A stretch of DNA of 64,000 nucleotides from positions 62,001-126,000 of the forward strand of contig NW_024104896.1 of the NCBI RefSeq assembly GCF_003945595.2. Direction: 5' to 3'. Of this stretch, positions 1 through 10,992 are shown piece by piece (position 1 is the stretch's first letter; each line of letters begins with the position of its first letter). The notes beneath the pieces were generated by a model, which made no database searches, had not been told where the DNA came from, and saw nothing but the letters and a program-made list of their open reading frames with translations. The position numbers were made by a program, and so were the translations under genes. Source of the DNA: Pipra filicauda. Taxonomy: Eukaryota > Chordata > Aves > Passeriformes > Pipridae.

Positions 1-1240
1 CTGTTCCTGCCAGCAGCCCCTGCCTGTGCCCAGCTCAGCTCCCTGCCAGTGCTGCCAGAGCCATCCCCAGCCCAGTGCCCAGGGGCAGCTCTGCCTGGGC
101 AGGGGCTGCAGAGCAGATCCCAGAGCCCCTGCGGTGGCTGGGAAGGGGGAGGTGTTCTGGGGGGATGTGCTTCCTGAGAAGGGCCCCTGGAAATGGAGGA
201 GGTGGAGCTGAAGCTGTGAGGAGCCCTGAGCCTGCAGCTGAAGGGCCCTGCCCAGCCCTGCCCTGCCCTGAGGGGTCACTCCTTCCACCCACCCCTTCTC
301 CCTGCAGGGCCGTGGCAGCTCCTTGGCCGGGCTGAGAGCTGCCCCTGGCAGGCAGCAGAGTCCCTGCCCCAGCACACAGAGCCCTGGGGGCAGGACCCTG
401 CTCTGCCCCACAGCCCTGGGCACCCCTGGCTGCACCCCCACCTTCCCACCCCACAGCCAGCCCTGGCACAGGGAACCTTCTGGCCCTGGGCCTCTGAGGG
501 GGCAGCAGCAAGTCCTGCTCTGCAGCAGCTTCTCCTGCTGCACCCCAGCAAATCCAGCAGAGCCATCCTGACAGCTCCTGCCACTGCTGCCATTTGGCAG
601 CTGGCAGAGGCACTTGCAGGAACTCCCCTGCACTGCTCTGCAGCCACAGCCTGACCGTGGCAAAGGGCTGGCAAGGTTCCTGCCCTGAGCAGCTCTGCCC
701 TGTCCTCCCAGCCCAGGATCCCTTGAACCTCCTGCTCCCTTCTCCTCTCTGCCCTTGCTGCCTGCAGCTCCTGCCCTGCTCTGCCATATGGCCACTTCCC
801 CTGCACTGCAGCAACTGGGAGAGTCCTGCTGAAAGATCCTGGAAGCTGTGGGATGTGCCAGCTTTAGGAGATGCCTCCAGGAAGGGAAGTTGAACTTTCC
901 TACAGCCAGAGAATTCTTCCTTCAAATCCTGGGAAGGTTTCTCCCGTGGTGAGAGCTCAGTCACCTCCCAGCCCAGGCTGCCTCTCATCTCTCTGCCTTC
1001 TCTCCTGTGCCCTGGGTGCTGCAGGCAGTGCCCTCAGCCCTGCTGGGCTGTGCAGAAAAGTTGCTCACCAGCAGAGCTGTCTCTTTGAAGCTCTTCTTGC
1101 TTGCCAGGAGCTCCCTGTGTGCCAGGAGCCCGGCCCAGCTCAGCAGCACAGCAACAGCCCCAGGCAGCCCTTTCTCTGCCCCTCTGGGCTCCTCCAGCTG
1201 TCCCTGGGGCTCCAGGGGAACCTGCTGGCACACAGCTGAA
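1..1240 (+). repeat. OR-flank repeat block, copy 1
   Basis: GC-rich sequence without a convincing gene. About 120 bases at roughly 1045-1165 (from the ggctgtgcagaa motif through the stretch ending aacagccccaggc) recur almost unchanged at 47883-48002 on the same strand and, inverted, near 34760-34880. The preceding 300-880 region also resembles 47350-47720 and the reverse of 34950-35330. In the two other places the block lies about 1 kb 5' of an OR gene, so this copy probably belongs to an OR-containing duplication that continues to the left of the window. Open frames here are long only because the DNA is GC-rich; none has recognisable protein features. Confidence 0.6.
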
Positions 1241-3016
1241 GGAAATAATGATGTGCCTTCTCTCAGCTGGGCACAGACACTTCTTTCAGCACTGTCATTT
1301 CTCCAAACAGACACAGAGTTAAGTTCAAGAGGCCCCTTTTCATGTCCCATCCTTGGACAGGAAACCCAGACAGTGCCCAGGAGGGATCTCCTTCACCTGC
1401 ACTGAGGGAAGGGACTCAGCTGAGTCAACAGAGGTGTCTCCTTGTGGCTCTGCAGACCTGGGGCCAGAAGGACAATCAGCTCCCTGCACAACCCCCATGG
1501 GCTGGGATTCCTCCTGCCCCAGCTCAGTGGGCCCAAAACAGGCCCCTGCAGGTGACTCCTTGTCCCAGCTCCCATGGGAATGAAGGAAGACCAAAGCCAG
1601 GAGTGACCTGCTGGGACACAAAGCCCTGGTTCCTTCTGAGGGGCCAGAGGTGACCGAGATTCCTGCTGGGAACTGCAGGCTCCAATGGAGCAGTTCCTAG
1701 GGACAGGGCAGCAGCTGTGGGATCTTCTTGGAGGCTGCTGGGACATTGCTTTGGCCAACTGTGGTGGTAGAAGGTGCCCACATGTAGGACAGGGGAACCT
1801 GTCACTGTTCCTTCTGTCCAGAGCAGCCCCTAGAGGTGCTCAGGTGACCAAATGGAGTCAGGTGGCACAGGGAGAGAGGTCTCTCCCCTGTTCTTTATCG
1901 GGGTATTTTCTACATGTGCTCAGAGTACAATGGCAGTTGTCTCCTGGACATCCCTTCAATGCTGAACCTAATTGAGGGCAGCTGAGCCTGGATTGAACAG
2001 CCAAAGAGGGGCCTGTAGTGCCAGGGGAGGTGCCAGGGCTCTGCAGCACAAGTGCAGCAGCTGCCCTGGACAGCACAGGGCCTGTGCAGGAAGCCCGTCC
2101 CCATTCCCAGCAGTTGTGGGACAGGCACCACCCAGGGCTTCTCAGACACACTGGGGGCCTTTGGGGCAGGGAGTGAATCCCAGCCCTGCAGGGACACAAA
2201 GGCTGTCCCTTCTCTGCCCAGCCAAGGCCGGGCCAGGCACGAGTCCAAATCCCATCAGCCCAGGCTGTCCACACTTGTTCCCTCCCTCTGCTGGCTCTGC
2301 TCTCCCCCAGCATTTCAGCAGCATGTGCTGATCTCCTCAGGGATCAGGCCTGGGATTTTCCCCCTGGGCCTGAGTCCCAGCACGTCCCCCCCCAAGGCCA
2401 TTGTCAGCAAAGCCTCTGCACAGCCCAGCTCTCGGGGCTTTCAGAGCAGCTTTCCCCACTGCAAGTCTGTTCTGACCCCGGTGCCCCCGCTGAGGGGCTG
2501 CAGCCAGACAGGCCCCAATGCCCTGCGTGTGGGGCACAGGAGGAGGAGCTGCAGCCCCAAGTCTCTCTTCCTTCCACTTGCAGGCAATAACAGCCCAGGC
2601 CTGCTGAGACAGTTCCCAGGTTGCAGGGCTGTGATGGGCTGGGAGAGAAGGCCAAGGAGACCCAGGAGAGAAAGAGCAGGAGAGAGGTGTCCTCAGCAGG
2701 AAGGAGCTTCTGGGACCTGTGGAGCTGCTCTAGGGGATGAAGGAATTGGGTCAACTTTTGTGGGTGAGGGTGAGAGGAGAGAGTGGTTTGGGTGGCACTG
2801 TGGAGTGAGACAAAGAGCCCATTCCAGTTGGCTTTGATAACCCTGGAATTCACTGGAAAGGCACCAGGACAGGATGCAAAGAGTCCGAGAGGTTTGTGCA
2901 GGGTCTTGTTCAAGACCCCCCTTGGCACACAGGCCTTTAGAGCACAGCTGGCAGGTTGGTGGGCAACAGGGAGGCTCATCTGCATCTGCTTCTGTCCAAG
3001 AGGAACCAAGAGGTTC
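1241..3016. other. Unassigned intergenic DNA
   Basis: No gene, RNA or known repeat recognised. The composition is moderately GC-rich. Short open frames on both strands lack any domain-like pattern and are not kept. The stretch ends where the 41-bp array begins. Confidence 0.5.
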
Positions 3017-5357
3017 CCATAGAAACTGACTGTAGTGATGGGAATGTAGAATGTATGGTGGTTGCCATGGTAACTGACCATAGCAATGGGACTGTATGAT
3101 GGTTGCCATGGTAACTGACCATAGCAATGGGACTGTATGATGGTTGCCATGGTAACTGACCATAGCAATGGGAATGTATGATGGTTGCCATGGTAACTGA
3201 CTGTAGCGATGGCAACATATGATGGTTGCCATGGCAACCAACTGTAGCAATGGGAATGTATGATGGTTGCCATGGTAACTGAGCATAGCGATGGAAAGTA
3301 TGATGGTTGCCATGGCAACCAACTGTAGCAATGGGAATGTATGATGGTTGCCATGGTAACTTACTGTACCAGTGGGAAGTATGACAGTTGCCATGGTAAC
3401 TGACCGTACCTCTGGGAGTTAGGCTGTTTGCCATGGTAACTGACGGTATAAACAGGAATACATGATGGTTGCCGTGGTAACCAACCATGGCAATGAGCAT
3501 GTATGCTGGTTGCCATGGTAACCAACTGTAGCAATGGGAATGTGTGATGGCTACCATAGGAATGGGAATGTTTGATGGTTGCCATAGTAACTGAGCATAG
3601 CAATGTAACTATGATGGTTGCCATGGTAACTGACTGTAGCAATGGGAATGTATGATGGTTGCCATGGTAACCATCTATACTAATGGGAATGTATGATGGT
3701 TGCCATGGTAACTGACTGTAGCAATGGGAATGTTTGATGGTTGCCATGGTAACTGACCGTAGGAATGGGAATGTATGCCGTTTGCCACGCTAACTGATTG
3801 TAGCAGTGGGAAGTATGATGGTTGCCATGGTAACTGACCATAACAATTGGAATTTATAGTGGTTGTCATGGTAACCAACCAAAGCAATGGGAATGTATGA
3901 TGGTTTCCATGGTAACCGACTGTACCATGGGAATGTATGATGGTTGCCATGGTAACTGAGCATAGCAATGGGAATGTGTGCTGTTTGCCATGGGAACTAA
4001 TTGTAGCAGTGGGAAGTATGATGGTTGCCTTGGTGACCGACTATAGCAACGGGAACGTATGATGGTTGCCATGGTAACTGACCGTAACAACAGGAATGTA
4101 TGATGGTTACCGTGGTAACTGACTGTAACAACGGGAATGTATGATGGTTACCATGGTAACTGACTGTAGTAAAGGGAATGTATGATGGTTGCCATGGTAA
4201 CCAACCATACCATCGGGAGGTATGATTGTTGTCAGGGTAACTCAGCATAGGAACAGGAATGTATAATGGCTGTCATGGTAAACAACTGTAGCAACGGGAA
4301 TTTATGATGGTTGCCATGGTAACTGACCTTAGAAATTGAAATATATGATGGTTGCCATGGTAACTGACCGTAGCAGTGGGAGGTATGATGGTTGCCATGG
4401 TAACTGACTGTAGTAGTGGGACGTGCGATGGTTGCCATGGTAACTGACTGTAGCAACGCAACTGTATGATGGTTGCCATGGTAACTGACCATAGCAACAG
4501 GAATGGATGATGGTTGCCATGGTAACTGACTGTGGTAGTGGGACGTATGGTGGTTTCCATGGTAACTGAACATAGTAACAGGAATGTATGGTGGTTGCCA
4601 TAATAACCGACTGTAGAAACGGGAATGTATGGTGGTTGCCATGGTAACCAATTGTAGCCGTCGGGAAGTATGATGGTTGCAATGGAAACTGACAATAGCA
4701 ATGGAAATGTATGCTGGTTGCCATGGTAACTGACCATAGCAATGCGACTGTATGATGGCTGCCATGGTAACTGATTATAGCAACGGGAATTTATGATGTT
4801 TGCCATGGTAACCAACAATAGCAATGGGAATGTGTGATCGTTGCCGTGGTAACTGATCATTGCAATGGGAATGTGTGCTGGTTGCCATGGTAACTGACCG
4901 TAGCAATAGGGTTTTATGATGGTTGCCATGATAACCAACCATAGAAATAAGAATATGTGCTGGTTGCCATGGTTACTGACCGTAGCAGTGGCAGTGTATA
5001 ATGGTTGCCATGGTAACCGACCGTAGAAAAGAGAGGTTATGATGGTGTCCATGATAACTGACTGTAGCAATGGGAATGTATGCTGGTTGCCATGGTAACT
5101 GAGCATAGCAACAGGAATGTATACTGGTTGCCATGGTAACTGACTGTAGCAACACAACTGTATGATGGTTGCCATGGTAACTGACCATAGCAATGGGAAT
5201 GTATGAGGGTTGCCATGGTAACTGAGCATATCGACAGGAATGTATGATTTTTTCCATGGTAACTGACTGTAGCAGCACAACTGTATGATGGTTGCCATGG
5301 TAACCGACCATAGCAACAGGACTGTATGAGGTTTCCATGGTAACTGACCGTGGCAAG
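3017..5357 (+). repeat. 41-bp tandem array of RFX X-box-like palindromes
   Basis: About 57 head-to-tail units, mostly 41 bp (starts of the core at 3061, 3102, 3143 and 3184 are exactly 41 apart). Each unit has a conserved core GTTGCCATGGTAAC followed by a variable part of the type tgaccatagcaatgggaatg. The core fits the published RFX-family X-box consensus GTNRCCNNRGYAAC. By eye about 38 units match it strictly; the others carry one or two changes (for example GTTTCC or GTCATGG variants). The core is an inverted repeat centred on CCATGG and is the best-conserved part of the unit. Long open frames on the minus strand through the array are by-products of repeat periodicity. Whether any RFX protein binds is inference; the motif match is direct. 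Confidence 0.93.
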
Positions 5358-5439
5358 GGGGCTCAGTGGCATTGCCCACGGCTCCCACTTCTGCAAATTG
5401 GCTTCTCCTTCAGCAGCCTCGGCCACTCGTCGTGGGGGC

Positions 5440-6830
5440 CCCCACACAGCAGCTTCCCACCTCCGTGAGGTTCTGCAGCAGCCCAGGGTTCCTTTGGCCC
5501 CACAAGGTCCTGCAGTGTCCCCATGGCCCCTTGATTCCGTGAGGCTCCACAGTGTCCCAGGCTCTCCCTGCTTCCACGAATTTCCCCAGTGTCCCAGGTT
5601 TCCTTTGATTCCATGAGACCCAGATGTGAAGCTGTGGCCCCTTGATTCCACGAGGTTTTGCAGTGTCACAAGGGCTCCTTTCTGCCGTCAGGTTCTGCAC
5701 AGTCTCAGGGTTCCTCTGCTTTCAGGAGGTTCCGCAGTGTCCTGATGGCCCCTTGATTCCAGGACAATCCCAAACGTCCCAGGCTTCCTTTGGTTCTAGG
5801 AAGCCCTGCGTGTCAAAATGGCCCCTTGCTGCCATGAGTTTTCACAGTGTCCCCATTTTCCCTTGCTTCCATGAGGACCTGCACTGTCACAACGGTCCCT
5901 TGATTCCATGAGGTTCCAGTCTCCCAGGGCTTCTTCATCTCCACGAGACTCCGCAGGGTCACAATGGTCCCTTGATTCTGTGAGATTCCACAGTGTCCCA
6001 GGATTCCTTTGCTTCCCTGGGCCCTGCAGAGTCAGAATGGACTCTTGATTCCATGAGTTTCCATGGTGTCAAAATGGCCCCTTGATTCTGGGAGGTTCCA
6101 CAGCATCCCAAGATTCCTTTGGATCCACAAGGCCCAGGAGTGACACAATGGCCCCTTGATTCCATGAGGTTCTTCAGTGTCACAGTGGCCCTTTGTTTCT
6201 AGGAGGTTCCACAGTGTCCAAGGATTCCTTTGGTTCCATGAAGCCCTGCAGTGTCACAAGGGGTTGTTGATTCTGTGCCATTCTGCAGGGTCACAAAGGC
6301 CACTTGGTTCCACGAGTTTCCTCAGTGTCCCAGGCTTCCCTTGGTTCCATCAGGTCCTGCAGGGTCACAAGCACCCCTCGATCCCACGTGGTTTCCCAGT
6401 GTCCCAGGTTTCATTTTATTCCAGGAGGCCCTGCAATGTCACAATGGCCACACAATTCCATCAGGTTCCCCAGTGTCACAATGGCCCATTGATTCCATGA
6501 AGTTCCAAACTGTCCCAGGGTTTCTTTGCTTCCAGGAGGACCCTGTCTCACACTGGCCACTTGATTCCATGGGATTCTGCAGTCTCCCAGGTTTCCTTCA
6601 GATCCAGGAGGCCCTCCAGTGTCACAATGGCCCTTTGATTCCATGAAGTTCCACACTCTCCCAGAATTCCTCTGCTTCCATGAGCTTCCCAGGGTCTCAA
6701 TAGGCCCTTGACTCCATGAGGTTCCAAACTGTCCCAGGGTTCCTTTGGTTCCATGAGACCCTGAAGTGTCACAACAGCTCATTGATTCCCTGACTTTCTC
6801 TGGTGTCACAATGACCCCCTTGATTCCAAC
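5440..6830 (-). repeat. 37-bp dispersed minisatellite, locus 1
   Basis: Roughly 37 units of about 37 bp. Two alternating variants make a higher-order unit of about 75 bp: one contains ccttgattccatgaggttcc and cagtgtcccagg, the other ctttggttccatgaggccct and gcagtgtcacaatgg. The same family occurs at 30793-30860, 31500-32285, 40890-41200, 42965-43130, 50460-50930 and 55225-55670. I call the orientation seen at 50.5 kb plus, so this copy is minus. Units with cacaatggcc contain ACAATGG, a SOX-type core. The array starts about 80 bp after the 41-bp array ends. Confidence 0.88.
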
Positions 6831-7360
6831 AAAGGCACCCTATCTAAATTTGTTCTTTGCAAACTGTCCTTGCTGTCACCTCCTGGCAGTGGCTTCATGG
6901 CCCCTGTCAGAGCCAGCCCTGTCCCTGCACTGACCCAGCTCTGCTGCCCCACAGATGCTGGATCAGGAGGGGAAGGCCCACGGTGCAGGGCAGTGCACTG
7001 GGACTCATCCTGGAAGGGACCTCGGCAGGTTTCTGGGCCAAACCAAAGCACAGCCAGTGGAGAAAGGGACACAGGGATGGGCAGTTTGTGTGCTCTGCCA
7101 CGTCAGGGGGAGATGTAGAGCTACAGAGACAACCAGCCCATGTGGATTCTGTCCATATTTGCCCTTTGCACACAGTGAGTCACACACTGAAGTGACAAGA
7201 TACCTCAATCAACAGAGGGAGGAAAAGAGAGAAAATGAATGAATTTCTCTGCTGTGCAGAGCTAAATCTGCACTCATCCCAATATTCTGGCCTTACAGGA
7301 CCTTTATCAAACACCTTCTGCAGCATCTGTTCACTGGGCAAACATGTGTGTGGATGGCCA
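6831..7360. other. Unassigned intergenic DNA
   Basis: About 530 bases between the minisatellite and a CR1 fragment. I see no gene, RNA or repeat that I recognise. Confidence 0.45.
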
Positions 7361-7361
7361 G

Positions 7362-7660
7362 GCCCAAGGAGTGGTGGGCAATGGAGTTCCATCCAGGGGT
7401 GTTCCCAGGGCTCAGCACTGGGCTCAGGGCACTTCAATCTCTTTCTCAGTGATCTGCACAAGGGCATCGAGTGCAGCCTCAGGCAGTTCCCAGGGCACAC
7501 CAAGCTGGGGGGAGTGTTGATGTGCTGGAGGGCAGGAAGGCTCTGCAGAGGGATCTGGACAGGCTGGATCCATGGGCCCAGGCCACTTGGAGGAGGTTCA
7601 ACAAGGCCAAGTGCCGGGTCCTGCCCTGGGCTCACAACCACCCCAAATCTCTGACCATGC
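7362..7660 (+). mobile_element. CR1 LINE fragment (3' part of RT)
   Basis: Degraded piece of CR1 reverse transcriptase: the stretch gtgttcccagggctcagcac, then caccaagctggggggagtgt (equivalent of the FADDTKLGG region, with the first Asp region altered), then ctctgcagagggatctggac and caacaaggccaagtgccggg. The same order of motifs is present in the long CR1 at 10015-10240. Several small indels break the frame. It is an old, immobile fragment. Confidence 0.8.
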
Positions 7661-7861
7661 CCTGCAACTGGTCCCCACAGCCTGTCCTGTCTCCTTAATG
7701 CCTCCATTTCCAAGGACTCTGTGGCACAAGGGAGCTCTGTGCTCTGGGTATGGAGGGAGCTCCAAGTGCCACTGGAGAGGGAACCACAACTCCTCAGGTT
7801 TGTGTTCTTTGGGAGATCTGGAACTGGTGAGACTTAGAGCCACAGAAAGTTTCTATCCATG

Positions 7862-7975
7862 GCCAGTATAAAAAAAAATGTAAAGATGATACATGTTTCT
7901 AAACATCAAAACTCTTCCCTCAGCTCTGTGAGACGTCCCGGCAGCATCTGATTGGCTTCATCAGATGGGCTTCAT
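7862..7975 (+). repeat. Dispersed repeat, direct copy of 30094-30205
   Basis: A tataaaaaaaaatgtaaaga stretch followed by gatgatacatgttt and caaaactcttccctcagctctgtg is almost identical to 30098-30175. Both copies then carry a cggcagcatctga / cggcaacatctga variant and diverge. It is probably a fragment of the same LTR or other transposon. The long CR1 begins just downstream. Confidence 0.6.
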
Positions 7976-8046
7976 CTGTCTGGGAAGGGCAAAAGAACTG
8001 TAGCCCGTAAGTTGGCAGGGTTAGTTAGGAGGGCTTTAAACTAGGT

Positions 8047-9135
8047 TTGAAGGGGGAAGGGACGGCAACTGGGCTCTCCAGAAATAAGCCTAAGGGTGTA
8101 GAGCCCGAGTTGAGAATAAAATCAATGGCCCAGCTGAAGTGCGTGTACACCAATGCACGCAGCATGGGAAACAAACAAGAGGAGCTGGAAGCCATCGTGC
8201 AGCAGGAAAACTGTGACATAGTTGCTGTCACAGAAACGTGGTGGGATGACTCCCACGACTGGAGTGCTGCTATGGGGGGCCACAAGCTCTTCAGAAAGGA
8301 CAGGCAGGGAAGGAGAGGTGGAGGGGTGGCTTTATATGTTAGAGAGTCTCTTGACTCTGTTGAAGTTGAGGTCAGCAGTGACAAGGTTGAGTGCCTGTGG
8401 ACCAGAATCAGGGGGAAGGCCAACAAGGCTGACATCCTTGTGGGTGTCTGTTACAGACCACGCAACCAGGATGAGGAAGGAGATGAATTATTCTACAAGC
8501 AGCTGGCAGATGTCTCAAAATCTCCAGCCCTTGTGCTTGTGGGTGACATTAACCTGCCGGATATCTGCTGGGAGCTTCATACTGCAGAGAAGAGGCAGTC
8601 AAGGAGGTTCCTGGAGTGTATAGAGGATAATTTCCTTCATCAACTGGTAAATGAGCCTACCAGGGGTAAGGCCCTGCTAGACCTACAGTTTACAAACAGA
8701 GAGGGGCTGGTGGATGATGTAGTGGTTGGAGGTTGCCTGGGGCATAGTGACCACGAAATAATAGAATTTTCAATCCTCAGGGAGGTAAGGAGAGCCATCA
8801 TTAAAACCTCTACTCTGGACTTCCGGAGGGCAGATTTTGGCCTATTCAAAAAACTAATTCAGGGCATACCCTGGGAAACAACCCTTAAAGGCAAGGGGGT
8901 CCAGGAGGGATGGACATGCTTCAAGCAGGCAATTCTGAGCGCACAGGAACAGGCTGTACCAGTGAGCCAAAAGGCCAGCCGGGGGGGAAGACGGCCGGCT
9001 TGGTTAAATAGGGAGGTTCTGAAAGAAATCAGGGATAAAAAGAAAGTTTACAGACTGTGGAAAAAAGGGCTGGCTACTTATGAAGAATTTACAAAGAGAG
9101 CTAGGTCATGCAGGAAAAAAATTAGGGAAAGAAAG
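8047..9135 (+). pseudogene. CR1 ORF2, endonuclease part
   Basis: Open reading segment of about 363 codons before the frame breaks near 9131-9140. It carries the exonuclease-endonuclease-phosphatase motifs expected of CR1: TNARS near residue 34, VTETWWDD near 62, GDINLP near 178, and GHSDHEIIEF near 237. The SDH catalytic triplet and the ETWW glutamate are present, so the endonuclease itself looks intact. After residue 360 the frame drifts into non-CR1 sequence and the homologous reading continues in another frame. The first in-frame ATG may not be the original one because the element is 5'-truncated. Confidence 0.85.
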
Positions 9136-10280
9136 TGGAATTTGAAGTTAATTTGGCTAATTCAGTTAGGGATAACAAAAAGTCCTTTTATAAATACATT
9201 AATAGCAAAAGGAGGGGCAAGGAAAACCTCAATTCTCTGTTGGACTTGGAGGGAAATATAGTTAACAAAGATGAGGAGAAGGCTGAGGTACTTAACACCT
9301 ACTTTGCCTCAGTTTTTAGCAGTAAGACAGGTGGCCCTCAGGACAACTGGCCTCTAGAGCAGATAGACAGAGACAGAGAGCTGAATAGCCCTCCTGTATC
9401 CCAGGAGGATGTAGTTAGCGACTTACTGAGCCAACTGGATCCTAACAAGTCTATGGGACCAGACGGGATCCATCCCAGGGTGATGAGGGAGCTGGCAGAA
9501 GAGCTTGCCAAACCGCTCTCCATCATCTTCCAGCAGTCCTGGCTCTCTGGGAAGGTCCCAGATGATTGGAGGTTGGCGAATGTCACCCCAATCCACAAAA
9601 AAGGCTGCAAGCAGGACCCTGGCAACTCCAGGCCTGTCAACCTGACCTCGGTGCCTGGCAGGGTTATGGAGCAGATCATCCTGAGTGCAATCACACAGCA
9701 CCTTCAGGATGGACAAGGGATCAGACCCAGCCAGCATGGGTTTAGGAGGGGCAGGTCCTGTCTGACCAACCTGATCTCTTTTTACGATCAGGTGACCCAC
9801 CTGGTGGATGAGGGGAAGGCTGTGGATGTGGTCTATCTAGCCTTCAGCAAGGCCTTTGACACTGTCTCCCATAATATACTCCTGGAAAAGCTGGTAGCCC
9901 ATGGCTTGGACAAGTGTACCCTCTCCTGGATTAGGAGCTGGGTGGAGGGTCGGGCCCAGAGAGTGCTGGTGAATGGAGCTGCATCCAGCTGGCACCCGGT
10001 CACCAGTGGTGTTCCCCAGGGGTCTGTGTTGGGTCCAGTCCTGTTTAACATCTTTATTGATGATTTAGATGAGGGGATTGAGTCCATCATCAGCAAATTT
10101 GCTGATGACACCAAATTGGGAGGGAGTGTCGACCTGCTGGAAGGCAGGAGGGCTCTGCAGAGGGATCTGGATAGACTGGAGAGATGGGCTGATTCCAATG
10201 GGATGAAGTTCAATAAAGCCAAGTGCCGGGTCCTGCACTTTGGCCACAACAACCCCCGGCAGCGCTACAGGCTGGGACAG
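9135..10280 (+). pseudogene. CR1 ORF2, reverse transcriptase part
   Basis: Carries RT motifs in order: [73 protein letters not shown] and [10 protein letters not shown]. Motif A normally reads LDFSKAFD in CR1; here the codon at 9840-9842 is gcc, giving Ala for the first catalytic aspartate, while the FADD box is intact. A one-base deletion close to 10276 then shifts the frame: the continuation ([15 protein letters not shown]) is read two bases over. With the upstream frame break this is an inactive copy. Confidence 0.88.
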
Positions 10281-10900
10281 AGTGGCTGGAAAGCAGCCAG
10301 GCAGAAAGGGACCTGGGGGTACTAATTGACAGGAAGCTCAACATGAGCCAACAGTGTGCCCAGGTGGCCAAGAAGGCCAATGGGATCTTGTCCTGTATCA
10401 AAAATAGCGTGGCCAGCGGGAGCAGGGAAGTGATCCTTCCCCTGTACTCTGCGTTGGTGAGGCCACACCTTGAGTATTGTGTTCAGTTCTGGGCCCCTCA
10501 GTTCAGGAAGGATATTGAGGTGCTGGAGCGGGTCCAGAGAAGAGCAACAAGGCTGGTGAAGGGACTGGAGCACAAGTCCTATGGGGAGAGGCTGAGGGAG
10601 CTGGGGTTGTTTAGGCTGGAGAAGAGGAGGCTCAGAGGTGACCTCATCACCGTCTATAACTACCTGAAGGGAAGTTCCAGCCAGGTGGGGGTTGGTCTCT
10701 TCTCTCAGGCACTCAGCAATAGGACAAGGGGGCACGGGCTTAAGCTCCACCAGGGGAAATTTAAGTTGGATATCAGGAGAAAATTCTTTACAGAGGGAGT
10801 AATCAGGCATTGGAATGGGCTGCCCAGAGAGGTGGTGGATTCACCATCCCTGGAGATTTTTAAACACAGATTGGACGTGGCACTGAGTGCCATGATCTAG
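10281..10900 (+). pseudogene. CR1 ORF2, C-terminal part
   Basis: Continuation of CR1 ORF2 in a third frame: [75 protein letters not shown] and [20 protein letters not shown], ending in a stop at 10898-10900. These are the conserved CR1 thumb and C-terminal segments and are complete here. The piece has no start of its own. Confidence 0.88.
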
Positions 10901-10992
10901 TAAATGGACTGGATTTGGACCAAGGGTTGGACTCGACGATCTCTGAGGTCTTTTCCAACCCAATCGATTCCATGATTCTATGACTCTATGAT

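Larger units (their letters stand above)
7985..10992 (+). mobile_element. CR1 LINE, about 3 kb, 5'-truncated
   Basis: A non-LTR retrotransposon of the avian CR1 family. The 5' end shows the usual pre-ORF2 leader (gttagttaggagggctttaa near 8019-8038) but no ORF1. It then has an apurinic-like endonuclease, reverse transcriptase and the C-terminal domain, followed by the typical CR1 3' end (ggttggactcgacgatctct, then ttccaaccc, then octamer-like attctatg units) ending at about 10992. Three coding pieces lie in shifted frames, so the copy cannot encode one ORF2 protein. The 17-bp satellite follows the tail with no intervening base, which suggests that the satellite grew out of the tail. Confidence 0.95.

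Noticed and set aside
2404..5388. Long minus-strand frames rich in YHGNHH and LPWQPS
   Set aside because: Translation of the 41-bp array; no start context, no non-repeat part conserved.
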